Origin: Craterostigma plantagineum
Lineage: Eukaryota > Streptophyta > Magnoliopsida > Lamiales > Linderniaceae
NCBI GenBank assembly: GCA_027422505.1
Contig: JAPQWV010000689.1
Coordinates: forward strand, 1-64,000
DNA: 64,000 nucleotides
Direction of reading: 5' to 3'
The notes under the pieces were generated by a model that saw only the letters and a program-made list of their open reading frames with translations, made no database searches and was not told the origin of the DNA. A program made the position numbers and the translations under genes. Below, piece by piece: positions 21,918 through 34,264 of this stretch. Within the stretch, counting starts at the first letter, position 1, and every line of letters starts with the position of its first letter.

Positions 21918-23576
21918 TTACTTACCCCTCCAAAAGTTCATTTAATATAAAACAGAAAGAACAGTCAATTAACAACAGGATACGAACATTAATCATCCTT
22001 TAGATGATAGATCACGAATTGGAAATCTCTTAAATGCTGAAATTCTTTTTTAAAAGATAATTCAGTTCAATTATTTCTCAATGTGTCACATTGACAGTGA
22101 AAAAAAGAATTCCAAAAGGAAAACAAATTGTTAGGAAAATAAATAAACACATTTTTTTGTAGAGAATTGGAACCAAGAATCTGTGCAGTCTCGATGAACT
22201 TGATAGATGTGCTTAATATGGAAAAAAAAATGTTAAACGCGAGTTTTAAATTATCTCAAACATTACATTTACAATTTAAAAGCGGTAGGGTATAATATAT
22301 TTTATGCTACGCTAGCTGTTTATATAGGATTTACTAGAATATTAAAGAAAAAATACTAGGGAATATTTGAAAATCTTCCAATTTAATATGACAATTACTA
22401 CTACTAGTACTTTTGTTCACTCAAATGTGTGTACTACAATATATACGAAAAACATAGTGGTACATTGAATATACAATAGAAAATATAGTGGGTGATTTTT
22501 TTATTTTTAAAAATATTATTTTTAATTAATTGACTTGGCAGACTAGAATTTGACAATTTACACCAGCCTTAGATTTAATAACAGAGTATAAATGTATAAA
22601 TTAGAGTAAAATATAGGTAGAAAATGAAATATCACGTTTAGCTGTCTGCCGTTCACAATTTGAGGTGACAAAATAACTATAAACAAAATTAAGTGGAAAA
22701 TCTCCTCTATGAAAATTGTGAGTTTCCAAATGAATCCAATTTAAGTCGCAGAAAAGTAATTGCAAGGCCATTATATATTGATATAGTGTATTAGCAAATT
22801 TCAATTTAAACAAATTTGGAGAGAGAAATACACTGCCAATGCAATAAAAATATCGACGGTCGGACCCCATCGGGTCTTTTAGCTTACGAAAACTAATTTC
22901 TAATTCACCCAATATCGGTTTTGAGTGAATCAATATAAGTTAGATTACCCTCGAAACGTAATTCGTAATCTTTCAACGAATTCTCGTTTCGGTATTTAAT
23001 AAAATCGTTTCAGCTCATCTCTTACTGTGTTAATTACCCACACTTGGGCTCAATGCCTATTTAGGCTAAAACTCTAAATTGTTTCATGTAAATAAACTAG
23101 AAAACTTAAATAATAAGATATTAAAGATATCTAGCGGTGTTTTTTTAATAGTTAAAATAAATTGTATTGCAATTTTAAAGTTCAAACTCATCTATTGCTT
23201 TCATACCGTATATGCCTATAAAACATGAGAGGGAAATTAAAGACTCAGAGTTTGATTTCAGTTGGAGTAAATATAGATTACTTTCTTTTGTTTTACAGAC
23301 GGTCCTAATTAGGGTAAGAAATATGTATAGTTTAAAGTTTAAACCTTAATCTAGATCAGATTCTGATATGGGACACCAGACAATCACGTTGTTTCGCTCT
23401 GCTCTTTACTCACTAAAAGGGTAAGAAATTTGATAATGAAATCAGTCCAGTCCGGCTTGTCATAATTGTATCGAATATATATTATAATTGCTTAAGTATT
23501 TACTTATATTACTATGTTTCTAAAGAAAGTGGTTTATATTATAAATAGAAATGTAGTGTCCACAATCTTTTTATTA
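21918..23576. other. AT-rich intergenic, no gene seen
   Basis: The first part (21918-21998) continues the flank shared with the copy B locus (TTTAATATAAAACAGAAAG...). The rest is AT-rich without coding features; the 110-codon minus frame at 22601-22933 has no family resemblance. Confidence 0.5.
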
Positions 23577-23579
23577 ATA

Positions 23580-24145
23580 AATAAATTATTTGTGTTATTT
23601 TTAAAATATTTACAGTTAATATTAATTGATCAATTTATTATCATTCACTTACCCAAATTAATAGTTTCATCTTTTCTTCCTCACACTATATATCATACAT
23701 ATGGGTGTTTAAATGGGTGAATTATCGGTTTGTTATTCAGGTTGGGTTATTCGGGTTTTTAACACTTGTGACAACCACCCGCAAACCGAACCAAAACCAC
23801 TTTTAACTAGTTTGGTTCTCGGGTTATTCAGTTCTCTGGTTAATTGGTTGGTATTCTTAAAACCAATTATTTTGTGTTATTTTTGAAATAGTTAACAGTT
23901 AATATTAATTGATCAATTTATTATCATTCACTTACCCAAATTTATAGTTTCATATTTTCTTCCTCACACCATATATCATACATATGGGTGTTTAAATGGG
24001 TGAATTATCAGTTTTCAGGTTATTCAGGTTGGGTTATTCGGGTTTTCAACACTTGTGACAACCACCCGCAAACCGAACCAAAACCACTTAACTAGTTTGG
24101 TTCTCGGGTTATTCGGTTCTCTGGTTAATTGGTTTGGCTTTCTTA
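23580..24145 (+). repeat. Tandem direct duplication, 283-bp unit
   Basis: Two copies with a period of 283 bases (for example TCATACATATGGGTGTTT at 23693 and 23976) join about 120 bases of flank to about 155 bases of the 5' end of the outer hAT element. The duplication therefore arose after that element inserted. Confidence 0.88.
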
Positions 24146-24869
24146 AAACCAATTACCAAGCTCCTCTTTTTCTTAAAACCAATTACTAAATGTACTAGCT
24201 CAACTCATCCATTTTTTAATGTTTAATGTAATAAAATGCTACATTAAACGGACTCCAAAAACGTATTAAGCAATACTCAATCAGGAAATGATATTTCATC
24301 TTCTTCTCAAGATAAAAAATGAAGGTTGAGATACTACAACTCAGACAAAAAAAAATAGTTTGGCTACGATCAAAGCCCCAAATGATCAAGTTCCAAATAT
24401 ATTAAGAACACCATTCTTCACTAGATAAAGATTAAGCTCAAATATAATATTTTTCAAGTCTATTTCCTTGTCCCGAAATCTTGAGTTCTGATATTCTCTA
24501 TGATGCAATTGTCCACGGTAATAGTAAAGAGGGAAGGAGAGAGAGATTTAATTTTTCTCTGGTCGAAACTTTTGAATCGAGTTGTATGGTGGAAATGAAA
24601 ATGGAGAAGAAAGGTTTGCCTCTTCACATGCTGAATGCGACTTCTTTCTTTCCAAACTAGGGGTGAAAACGAGCCGAACTCGAGCAGGGCCCGAGCCGGC
24701 TTGATAATTTTGTATTTTGTATTGATTTTATTTTATAGAAATATTGCTAAAATATCTGTTTTTTATTTTTCAGTCCCACGCCATTACATAATTTGGAATG
24801 ATCAGTCTTCTGTGCCACTTACTACTGGAAGTGGTGTTGCTGAAAGTAATAATGACTTGCAAAGATAAA

Positions 24870-27282
24870 ATGAAGCAATGAAAATAATGAAATTGCATTC
24901 CACTGGAGCAAACACTACACAGAACACAGAAGAAGACAAGAAAGGTTTCAGACAAATAAAAGAAAAAAAAACAGATTTTTGGAACGATTTTGAGAGTGTG
25001 ACGGTGAATGGGATTAAGAAGGGTAACTGTAATCATTGTCACACTCTTTGCTTTGACTAAATCAGGAGATACAACAAGCGTTCTTAGGCATCGGAAAACA
25101 TGTGCAAAGAGGATAATTGCATTGCGGGAGAGTCCACAAACTTCGAAGTTGAACTTCAAGCCGGTCGATTCTCCATCTCAACGCCTTCCTATCGTGCATT
25201 CGGGAAAATTTGCATGGAGCGAATGGGGGAGGCAGTGGCTCATTGGGTTATGATGCACGGACATCCATTTACTATTTCGGATGAGGAGGGATTCAATTTG
25301 ATGATTAAGACGGGAATGCCCGAATGGAAAAGAGTTAGTAGAATCACGTGCAAATATGATTGTGTGAAAGTTTATGAAGTTGAAAAGAAGGTGTTGAAAA
25401 AGAGTCTCGAGGCCGTTGATCGGATGACGATCGATTGTTGGAAATCAAAAAAATCAAAAGATCGAATACATGGTGGTGACGGGACATTAGGTTGATTCTA
25501 ATTGAAAGCTTCAAAAGATAGTTCCAAGCTTCATTAATATTCCACCGCCTCGAGGAGGTCTTCAAATTTCGGATGCAATCTTCCAATGTATGAAAAGTGG
25601 GGCATTGAAAACGAGGTCTTTACGATTACGGTTGATAATGCTTCCAGCAACAACGTGGTTGTTCACAATATGAAAGATACAATAAAAAAATGGTATATTT
25701 GAATTCATGCCCCGTCAGAAGTTTAATTTAAGATTTAGGCCCTCTCAGGAAAAAAACTTTAGTTTAAAGGACCAATTCTGTAAATTTAGAGATAAGGACC
25801 TAACTTTAAAAAGTGGTATAAGAGTTATATGAACTGGTATAGGATGATCGTTTTGTATTACAAACTTTCAACATATTGTTATTTCAAAACAATAAAGTGG
25901 TACTGCATATATGAACTGGTATCGGATGATCATTAACTGTATCGGATGATCGTTTTGTGTTACAAAATTTCAACATATTGTTATTTTTAGAGCAATGAAG
26001 TGGTATTGCAGAAATCGTGTCCTTAAAACTAATTCTTTCCTGACATGGCCTGAATCCTAAATGAAACTTCTGACAATGCTAGTGCCTGAAATGAAAGTCC
26101 CCATAAAAAAAAACCAAATCATTATCATGCGGAGGAAGTTTGTTTCATGTTGTGCCAATGTTTGAACCTTTGTGTTCAAGATGGACTTGGAGCAATTGAA
26201 GGCATCACTAATATACGAGAGAGTGTCGAGTATGTGAACCGCTCAGAAGCAAGACAGATGCAATTTACGGAATGCGTGCAACAATGGCAATAGACCGGAA
26301 CTTATTTCGTGATTGTAAGACCCTATGGAATTCTATGTTCGAAATGTTGACTTGTGCCTTGAAGTTCAAAGACGCGTTCTCTATGTTCAAAGAGCGTGTG
26401 ATCTATATTATGATTGTTGCCCACAAGAGGAAGAATGGGAGAAAGTTCAAAAGATTTGCTTGCTTCTAGAGGGATTTTGGACAACCACACATATCACTTT
26501 AGGTAGCGAATATCCTAATTCAATTTTGTTTCTTCAAGAAGTTCAAAAAATTAAGTCGACATTGGATAATAATGTGAATGCTGAAGACTTTTTGTTCGTG
26601 AATTGTTTGGGAAAAGGAAAGCAAAATTTGGCAAATATTGGAGTGACTGTAATTTGTTGATGGCTGTCGGCGCTATGCTTGATCCCACAAAGAAAACGCT
26701 TACACTTGAGAGAATAGGAAAAAAAGAAAGAAGACCGGAATCTATACATTGATTTTTTTTTTTTGCAATTTTTTTGGACCGTATGCATCCCTTTCTGCTT
26801 TATCCTCATAACGACGCACAACACAATATTTTTAAAGTGAAGGAACTTCTCAATAGCTTGTATGATGAATATGTTGTGGAATATGCTAGTAAATGGTTCA
26901 TCTAGCGAGGCGAATAGTGGCCAACAAAATATGTATAAATGGGACGACTTTGATGCATATTGTGCGAAAGTGGACGGCTGAGATTAAAAAATTCGATTTG
27001 GTGGACTACTTGGAAAAGAATCGTTTGAGGGAGGACGAGCATCCCAAAGGTTTCTCTTGTTTAGATTGGCGGAAGATGAATCGAATTCAATATCCAATAT
27101 TGTCTAGGATGGCCGCTGATATCATAGCCATACCTGTGAGCACGGTGGCTTCAGAAGCAACATTCAGTGCTGGAACAGGAGTAATAGATCGTGCATCACT
27201 CTCCCCGGACACCGTACAAGTTTTACTTTGTGGAGGTGATTGGCTTCGACATATGCATGGCGTGAAGAAAAAAATGAAATAA
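24870..27282 (+). pseudogene. hAT transposase pseudogene (BED finger, hATC)
   Basis: A BED zinc-finger-like part (FWNDFESVTVNG, CNHCH..., LRHRKTC) lies at 24975-25115. A catalytic N-terminal segment of the RICESLEEPER type (HPFTISDEEGFN) is at 25100-25495. The middle part is at 26272-26660. The C-terminal dimerisation domain (YPILSRMAADIIAIPVSTVA, then SEATFS and LSPDTVQVLL) is at 26893-27282. The frame changes several times, stops occur, and a MITE interrupts it at 25691-26102. Confidence 0.85.
25691..26102. mobile_element. MITE with imperfect inverted ends inside hAT transposase
   Basis: The 412-base insertion has inverted ends containing GTCAGAAGTTT...GGCC...TCAGGAAA in both directions, flanked by ATAAAAAAA (25682-25690 and 26103-26111). 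A 9-base duplication would suggest a MULE-type MITE, but the A-rich target makes it uncertain. The interior repeats TCGGATGATCGTTTTGT. Confidence 0.65.
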
Positions 27283-27739
27283 GTTGAATTAGTAATACAT
27301 ATTAGTTCTCTAGCATATTAATCATGACTTCATTCTTTTATCACTTTTTATTGCAGGTGAAAGAACATACCAAGTGATTAATATTCAGCCCTCCACCTAA
27401 TGATGAGGTGTGTATTCATTCTTATATTTTTATTCATTCTTAAATTTTTAAATGTTGGAAAGTCGCGTTTAATTGTTTGTGAATAGCGCAGATTAATGAA
27501 GAATATAATCAAGAGTTGTTGATCAAGATTGAAGTTTGAACTTTTCAATTTATGGAAGTGCTTTTGGTTGCCTATCTATGTTTGAATTTGGAGATATTAT
27601 TTTTGAATTTGGTTGAATTGTGCTTGAATTGTGTATTATCTTTTATTTTCTTTTTCAGAAAAAAATTTAAATAACTAGGAGATAATCAAAGTCGAGCTCC
27701 AAAGTTTGATCAAATCCGAGCATCTCAAGCCGAGCTCGA

Positions 27740-28187
27740 TGTAACTCCCGAGGCCGAAGAGGGCAGGGAGTGATCGCCGGTGCCAGGGTGCACGGACAAT
27801 GAGCGGCTCCTGACAGGCTTCTAGGCGAAGGGGTACATGAACGAACTCCGACACCCGAATTAGAGGGGATCCTGAGACTGGCAATGTATGGGCGTGTCAG
27901 GCTAATAATCATATAAGAGAATTGATAGTGCTACTCATATCCTACCTTTTCGGGAGTCCATCTATAGAAACTCCGAAGTTAAGCGTGCTTTACTTGGGAC
28001 AATCTAGGGATGAGTGACCCCCTTGGAAGTTTCACAGGGTGCGTGTGAGCGTGGACAAAGCACGCTGAAAGATTAAATGGTGGTACAGTGGGGCTAGACT
28101 AGCAGTCGGAGTGTGGTGGGCCGAATCCCACTGATCCCGGTAGGGACCGATGCTACAGTGACACTTGGTATGGGACGGGACGTTACA
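27740..28187. mobile_element. Solo LTR with 5S rRNA-derived core (Cassandra TRIM type)
   Basis: The 448-base sequence runs from TGTAACTCCCGAGG to GGGACGTTACA with inverted tips and a 5-base target duplication CTCGA (27735-27739 and 28188-28192). The centre (about 27945-28065) resembles plant 5S rRNA: AACTCCGAAGTTAAGCGTGC at 27969-27988 and the C-box-like GGGATGAGTGACCC at 28007-28020. Cassandra TRIMs are known to carry 5S promoters in their LTRs. No internal domain or second LTR remains. Confidence 0.82.
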
Positions 28188-28637
28188 CTCGAGCAGCTCG
28201 ATACTTTCATGAGCCGAGCTCGATCAGTATGTTTTGATGTTTGATCGACCTCGAGTATAATTTTTCGAGCCGAGCTCGAGCTGGGTCATGCTCGGGCTCG
28301 GCTCGGCTAGTTTTAAACCCAATATTCCAAACCTAAGTTATTTTGTATTATATATTATTAAGTATAAGAATATAAAATTTTAAACTAATAAGTGGGACCT
28401 ATATATTATTTAAATATAAGAAATAAAATTAGTTAAATTAATATGTGGCTAATTCGGTTTTCAAGCAGAACCCGGAATATTTGACCAGGACCAATCCCGA
28501 AACCATTCACCCACTTATTTAATTCGGTTACCCCAAACCTATCATTCACCCGAAAACCAACCCGAGTAACCCGAAGTCAAAACGGTTTGGGCGGGTTAAG
28601 CGGGTCACCCATATAATGAATACCCCTAATCATACAT

Positions 28638-29032
28638 TTTCTCTTACAAATTAATTATCTTATTAACTCATATTAACTATGACACGCATTGCAAGGAAAA
28701 AACCAGTTTTTTATAACAAGCTTGTTAAAGCGAGAGGTAAACACAGCATTTTATTATTTTTTTCTTATGTAGTATCGCCGCACAATACCACGCACGTTCA
28801 TCTGTCTCATTTCAATCAAATTCACTCTCTGTCAACTACGAAAAATTCATGATCTCCAATTGGGCTAATCTCTTGTCCCAGTTGTACCGTCTTATGTCCA
28901 CACGTACTTATGATAATACAGGAGTTTAAGCAAATTCGAACTCATATTTTGAAATGGTTTTGGCTTGCCCGCTCACTTGGATACAACCCAAGTCAACTTA
29001 TTATGTGATATGTGTCAATCTTACACATTTAC
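28638..29032. other. Intergenic, nothing recognised
   Basis: AT-rich sequence between the outer hAT element and the copia element, without open frames or repeats of note. Confidence 0.5.
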
Positions 29033-29503
29033 TGTTAAAAGAGTTTATGATTTGAACCATTCTTTGGGCTCAATGTGAAGGTTGGGTTGCTAGCCATGCC
29101 CATGCTCTAGAAACTACTGAATCTGAGCTAAAGTGAGGAACGGGAAAAGTCGGAGGACCAAAATGCAAAATTAAGATGGATCCAAGGGCTGCGAAGGATT
29201 TCAAGCATATTAAAAGGAAAAAAGAAGCAAACAGTCATTGAGTCATTTTCATTGTTTTCTCTACTATACAAAGTTCTATCTGATCTTTAGGGTTATTTTG
29301 CCCTGCTAAGAAAATAAGAGTTTTCTCAACTAGAGTTTGAGTAGTTCTTCCCCAGTGAGTCTATTGGTTAAAAGAGCATCAGCGATTTGTACACAGCTTG
29401 TGTATAGCTCTGTATCGTTCGGTCGTCTGTTCTTAGCTTATGTACCGAAGAGTTTTTAATATTACTGTAATCTGTTAACCTGCTATGCTTTAAGCTTTTA
29501 ACA
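29033..29503 (+). repeat. 5' LTR of copia element
   Basis: 471 bases, TGTTAAAAGAG to TTTTAACA. The following bases, TGGTGTCAGAG, are the primer site complementary to initiator tRNA-Met with one change. Confidence 0.93.
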
Positions 29504-29981
29504 TGGTGTCAGAGAACTAGATCATTGGATCCGTGTATATCTGGGCTAGAAACCCTAGCACATGTTAAGATTTCGTATTTTAAGATTTTCGTTGATTTTT
29601 TTCTCAGATCTTGCGCTGTTGATCCTGAAGTATTGTTGTTAAGCTTTTCTTCGTGACTAAATCGTTCATAGACTTCACTTTTCAGATCTCGTATTTTGGA
29701 GGTCCTTTTTTCCTTCACCCTTCTAGATCTTGCAGTGATCTTATACCATAATAGTTTGTAGATCGATAGCTTTCTTCACAGATCTGGTAAGTTTTACCTC
29801 CTTGAACAGATACATCATGACTTGTAACTGAAGGGATCTCGAGTTGTTGCACTCGCGTAGACAACATCTCTGCCAAAACATTTCAGTCTTATATTGACCT
29901 TCGGTGATATTACTATTGACTTTATTACTACGCATTATTCCGTTGTGTGTTTTCTAATACTTGTGTGGTTATCAAATTTGT

Positions 29982-30871
29982 GTTATGGCATCCACAAATA
30001 ATTCACCTTCCGCTGGTCAGGTTACTGTTATCACCAAGAAGAGCCCGCTTTTCTTGAATACTTCAGACCTAGCAGTGACTAATATAACTATATTAGTCTT
30101 ACTGGGGCTGAAAATTATGCAGCATGGTCAAACTCAGTTCTACTAGTTCTCACGAGCAAGAATAAAACTGAATTTGTGTTAGGTACATTAGAAAAGCCTA
30201 AGGATTCGGAATTTGGTTTAGAATGGGAACGTTGTAATGCTATTGTCTTATCCTGGCTGTTGAACTCGTAGTCCCCTAAACTTGGTAACAGATTCATTTA
30301 TGCAAAACTTGCTTCTAAAGTTTGGGAGTCACTTGAGAAAACCTTTAAGAAAATAGATGGATCTTGGAAATACTTGTTGAGACAAAAAATTGCTAGTGCA
30401 CGTCAAGATAGTGATTCTGTGTCTGTGTATTACTCTAAGCTGCAACATTTATGGGACGAATTTGATGCTCTTGTTTGTAGTAAAATATGTTCTTGTGAGG
30501 CCTCTACACACAACTCTAAGATAGTAGATGAATCTAGACTTATCGAGTTTTTAATGGGTTTAAATGATTCTTATCATATGGTTAGAAGTAATATACTCAT
30601 GTCTGATCCATTGCCTGATGTTATGCATGCATTTAATATCATATGTAGGGAGGAATCTTATCGTAGCATTGCTCATCATGGTGACTCTGTGCCTGTATTT
30701 TTTAATAAGTCCGTAAATAAGGTCAATAATCCTAGTCTTGTATGCAAGAATTGTGAGGGTAGAGGACATTTGATGGAAAGATGCTTTAAGCTAATAGGTT
30801 TTCCTGATTGGGGTAATCAAAATAGTACATATGCTAAGAATAATATTAAGTATAACAAGAAAGGTCATTAA
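29982..30871 (+). pseudogene. copia gag remnant
   Basis: It begins MASTNNSPSAGQV and continues in another frame from 30374 with the UBN2/gag domain (SVSVYYSKLQHLWDEFDAL). The zinc knuckle CKNCEGRGHLMERCFKLIGFP follows near 30740-30800 and is complete (CX2CX4HX4C). A stop near 30146 and a frameshift precede 30374. Confidence 0.85.
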
Positions 30872-31049
30872 TAATTGGAATAGAAACTCGAGTAAAACCA
30901 CTAATCATGTGGAAGCTGAAGGTTCTGTCTCCAACTCTATTGTTCCTAACCTTTCAGTACAGCAAGCTATTAAAATTGTTGGACTGCTCAGAAACACATG
31001 GAATCACCCCAGGCGTAATGGCAGGTGTGTGTATCAGTTCGCTTAGAAA

Positions 31050-34000
31050 TTTCAAAATTGGGTGGATATTAGACTCGGGTGCCACATATCATGTTGCTTG
31101 TTCGTTTGATCATTTGGAAAATGTGTCTGAAATTTCTGATAGACAACTGAAATTAAACTTCCCAATGGGCATCAAATTAGTGTGAATTATATAGGAGAGA
31201 TGCCCTTGGCTGATGGCTTAATTCTGAAAGCTGTTTTGGTAATTCCTGAATTTAATTGTAACTTGATTTCTGTTTCTCGAATTATACATGATAATAATTG
31301 TGATGTTGTTTTTAAAGGTTCGGTGTTTTACTTTCAGGACCCACCGACAAAAAGGTTGCTGGGGACTGGTAATCTGATCAATGGACTCTACTTGTTTAAA
31401 AAATATCCAGATCAGAAAGGTAAATGCGCTAAACTTGTAAATATTGCATCTTCCTCTCTGTGGCCTAAAAGATTAGGGCATCCATCAGAAAATATTTTAA
31501 AAATTTTATCTACAGATTTGAAATGTTCTGATTTTAAAACATTTGATCCATGTGATGCACGTCATAAGGCAAAACAAACTAGAGATGCATTTTCTTTAAG
31601 TGAGACAAAAACTTCAGCTGTGTTTGACTTAGTCCACTTGGATATTTGGGACCAGTTAAAGTACAAGGTGATGAGAAAAAATATTTTCTAACTATTGTTG
31701 ATGATTTTTCTAGAGGATGTTGGGTATTTTTCAAAATTTTAAAGCTGAGATTTCTTTAATTTTCGAATTTTTTTCAAATTAATAAAGAATCAATTTTCAA
31801 AAAGAATCAAAGTTATCAGGTCGGATAATGGCTGTGAATTTAATTCTGATTTTGCTGATTTTGCTAGTCCACCAAAACTAGTTGCGCCTATACGCCGCAG
31901 CAGAATGGTGTCGTTGAACGTAAGCATAGGCATTTATTGAACATAGCTAGAGCATTGTATTTTCAATATGGCGTTCCTTTTTTTTTGGAAAGAGTGCATA
32001 ATGACTTCTGTTTATTTGATAATAGAATTCCTTCGCCTATTCTAAAAGGTAAATCTCCTTTTGAAGTTCTCTTTGATTGCAAACCTACTTATGATCATCT
32101 AAAGGTTTTTGGTTCGCTTTGTTATGCTACTAATTTGACCAAGGAAAATAAGTTTGATCAAAGAGCCATTAAATCTGTCATGCTTGGGTATTTTGAAAAT
32201 AAAAAGGCTTATAAACTTTGTGATTTGGAAAACAAGAAATTTTTTTCTTCTAGGATGTTAAATTTTATGAAACAGTCTTCCCTTTTAAAATTTTTAATAA
32301 AACTTTTTCGGAAGACTTGTTTCAAGAAAACGGTTTGTCTTTCGTTCGCCAGATACTAATCAGTCTAATTTTGTGGTCGATGATGACAATTTGTCTTCTG
32401 TCCGAGAAAATTTTGATCAGTACGGTCCCCAATTGGGAACTAACAGTGGATCTGAGACCCCAATTGTGTCTGAACCCTCAAGTACAGGTCCAGAACACCT
32501 TAGTCAAGGTCTGCAGATAACTTATCAGAATCATAACGTGCATGTTGAAGTCCCTCAGGGCAGACCCAAAAGATTGGTAAAATTCCCTTCACATCTTAAG
32601 GATTATGTTTGTGATATTTCTAAGTGTTCAGCTAAATATCCTTTGCATGAATTTGTTAATAATTCGGTTCTAAATATGGATGATCGCATATTTGTTAGTA
32701 ATGTTGATAATACTCATTCATGTGTGCCTGATTCTATCGATGAAGCTGTTAATGATAAAAACTGTAAATCTGCTATGGATAGTGAAATGCATGCTTTAGA
32801 ACAAAATGATACTTGGGAAGTTGTGGATTTAATAGAAAACCAATAGGGTGTAAATGGATCTTTAAAATTAAATGCAATTCTGATGGAACGTTAGAAAGGT
32901 ACAAAGCACGTCTAGTCGCCAAAGCTTATAATAAAAAAGAAGGGATCGACGTTCATGAAACGTTTGCCTCAGCAGTTAAAATGGTGACTGCAAGAGTGTT
33001 ATTATCTGTTGCAATTTATAATGATTGCAATGTTTTTCAGTTAGACGTAAATAATGCTTTTTTACATGGTGACCTTTCTGAAGAAGTTTACATGAGTTTA
33101 CCTGAAGGCTATTTTGATAGAACTGATTCTCGGGTATGTCGTCTGAAAAAATCGTTGTATGGCCTTCGGCAAGCTCCACGACAATGGAATGAAAAATTGA
33201 CCAAGTTCTTGAAAGAAAATAATTTTGTGCAAAGCATGCATGATTATCATTCTATTTGAAAGTTGCTGATGATAAATGTGTTTATTTGTTGGTTTATGTG
33301 GATGATATTATTATAAGTGGCAATGACGTGCGTGAAATTGATTGTCTTAAAGCAAAAATGAATAATGTTTTTGGTATTAAAGATTTGGGTCATTTGAAGT
33401 TTTTCTTAAGTATAGAAGTTATTAGAAATTCAGATTCATTTATATCAAAGAAAGTATCCGTTGGAATTACTTAATGAGTTTGGTATGACAAGTTGTAAAC
33501 CTAAATTTACACCTATGCAGCAGAACCTCAAACTAAGCATAGAACCAACTTCTGAGGATAGATCCTTCACCAACGTTAGTAGATTTCAAAGGCTGTTAGG
33601 TCGATTGATTTATTTATGTAACACAAGAGCAGATATATCATTTGTTGTGCAGTCCTTAAGTCAGTTTATGCATTCACCAAAAGACTCTCACTTTGCTGCC
33701 GCATGTAGGGTTTTGAGATATTTGAAAAATAGTCCTGGATGTGGATTTTTGATTTCAAAGTCGAATGGTTTTAACGTTAGTGCTTATTGTGATTCACATT
33801 GGGCGTCCTGCCCAATTACTCGGAAATCTGTCACAGGCTTCTGCATATTTTCTGGGAACTCCTTGCTGTCATGGAAAAGTAAGAAACATGTTACTTTTCG
33901 AAATCTTCTGCTGAAGCAGAATATAGAGCAATGGTGCAAACTTGCTGTGAAATCATTTGGGTTCTAGGGCTGTTTAAGGATTTTCGAATTAATGATATTA

Positions 34001-34257
34001 CTCCTGTTAATCTTTTTTGTGATAATAAGGCTGCTTTGCAAATAGCAGAAAATCCTGTGTTTCATGAAAGAACCAAACATATAGAAATAGATTGTCATCT
34101 TGTTCGGCAATATATCACTAATAAGATTATTTCGACACAGTTTGTCTGTTCTAAGGATCAGCTGGCTGATATGCTAACCAAAGCCCTTGGCAAAGAGGCG
34201 CATTCAAATTTTTACAGGAAATTAGGATTGATCGATGTTTTCCGCCCAAAGAAGTGA
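31050..34257 (+). pseudogene. copia pol remnant (PR, INT, RT, RNase H)
   Basis: The protease motif WILDSGATYHVAC is near 31060. The GAG_pre-integrase segment is at 31182-31691 and ends in the integrase core start HLDIW. Integrase pieces with PQQNGV-like context lie at 31810-32300. Reverse transcriptase is split over 32813-33259, 33256-33474 and 33461-33967, with the catalytic YVDDII at about 33295. RNase H runs to 34257 ([11 protein letters not shown]). At least six frame breaks are seen. Confidence 0.9.
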
Positions 34258-34264
34258 GGGCGGG

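Larger units (their letters stand above)
24658..28324 (+). mobile_element. Inner hAT element with decayed transposase
   Basis: It starts TAGGGGTGAAAACGAGCCG and ends GGCTAGTTTTAAACCCAATA, with the 8-base duplication TTCCAAAC on both sides (24650-24657 and 28325-28332). Both ends are rich in GAGCCGAGCTCG words. It contains a transposase pseudogene, a MITE and a solo LTR. Confidence 0.88.
23701..28629. mobile_element. Outer non-autonomous hAT-like element, interrupted
   Basis: The left end ATGGGTGTTTAAATGGGTGA and the reverse complement of the right end (TTAGGGGTATTCATTATATG) form imperfect inverted repeats. Both are rich in GGTTNNTCGGGTT words. The flanks carry the 8-base duplication TCATACAT (23693-23700 and 28630-28637), diagnostic of hAT elements. 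Without the inner insertion it is about 1.26 kb and non-coding. Confidence 0.75.

Noticed and set aside
27945..28065. A real 5S rRNA gene
   Set aside because: The sequence has many changes from 5S rRNA and sits inside a TGTAAC...GTTACA unit with target duplication, so it is part of an LTR.
29959..30146. Stand-alone 61-codon gene
   Set aside because: It overlaps the start of the copia gag and is read as part of that remnant.
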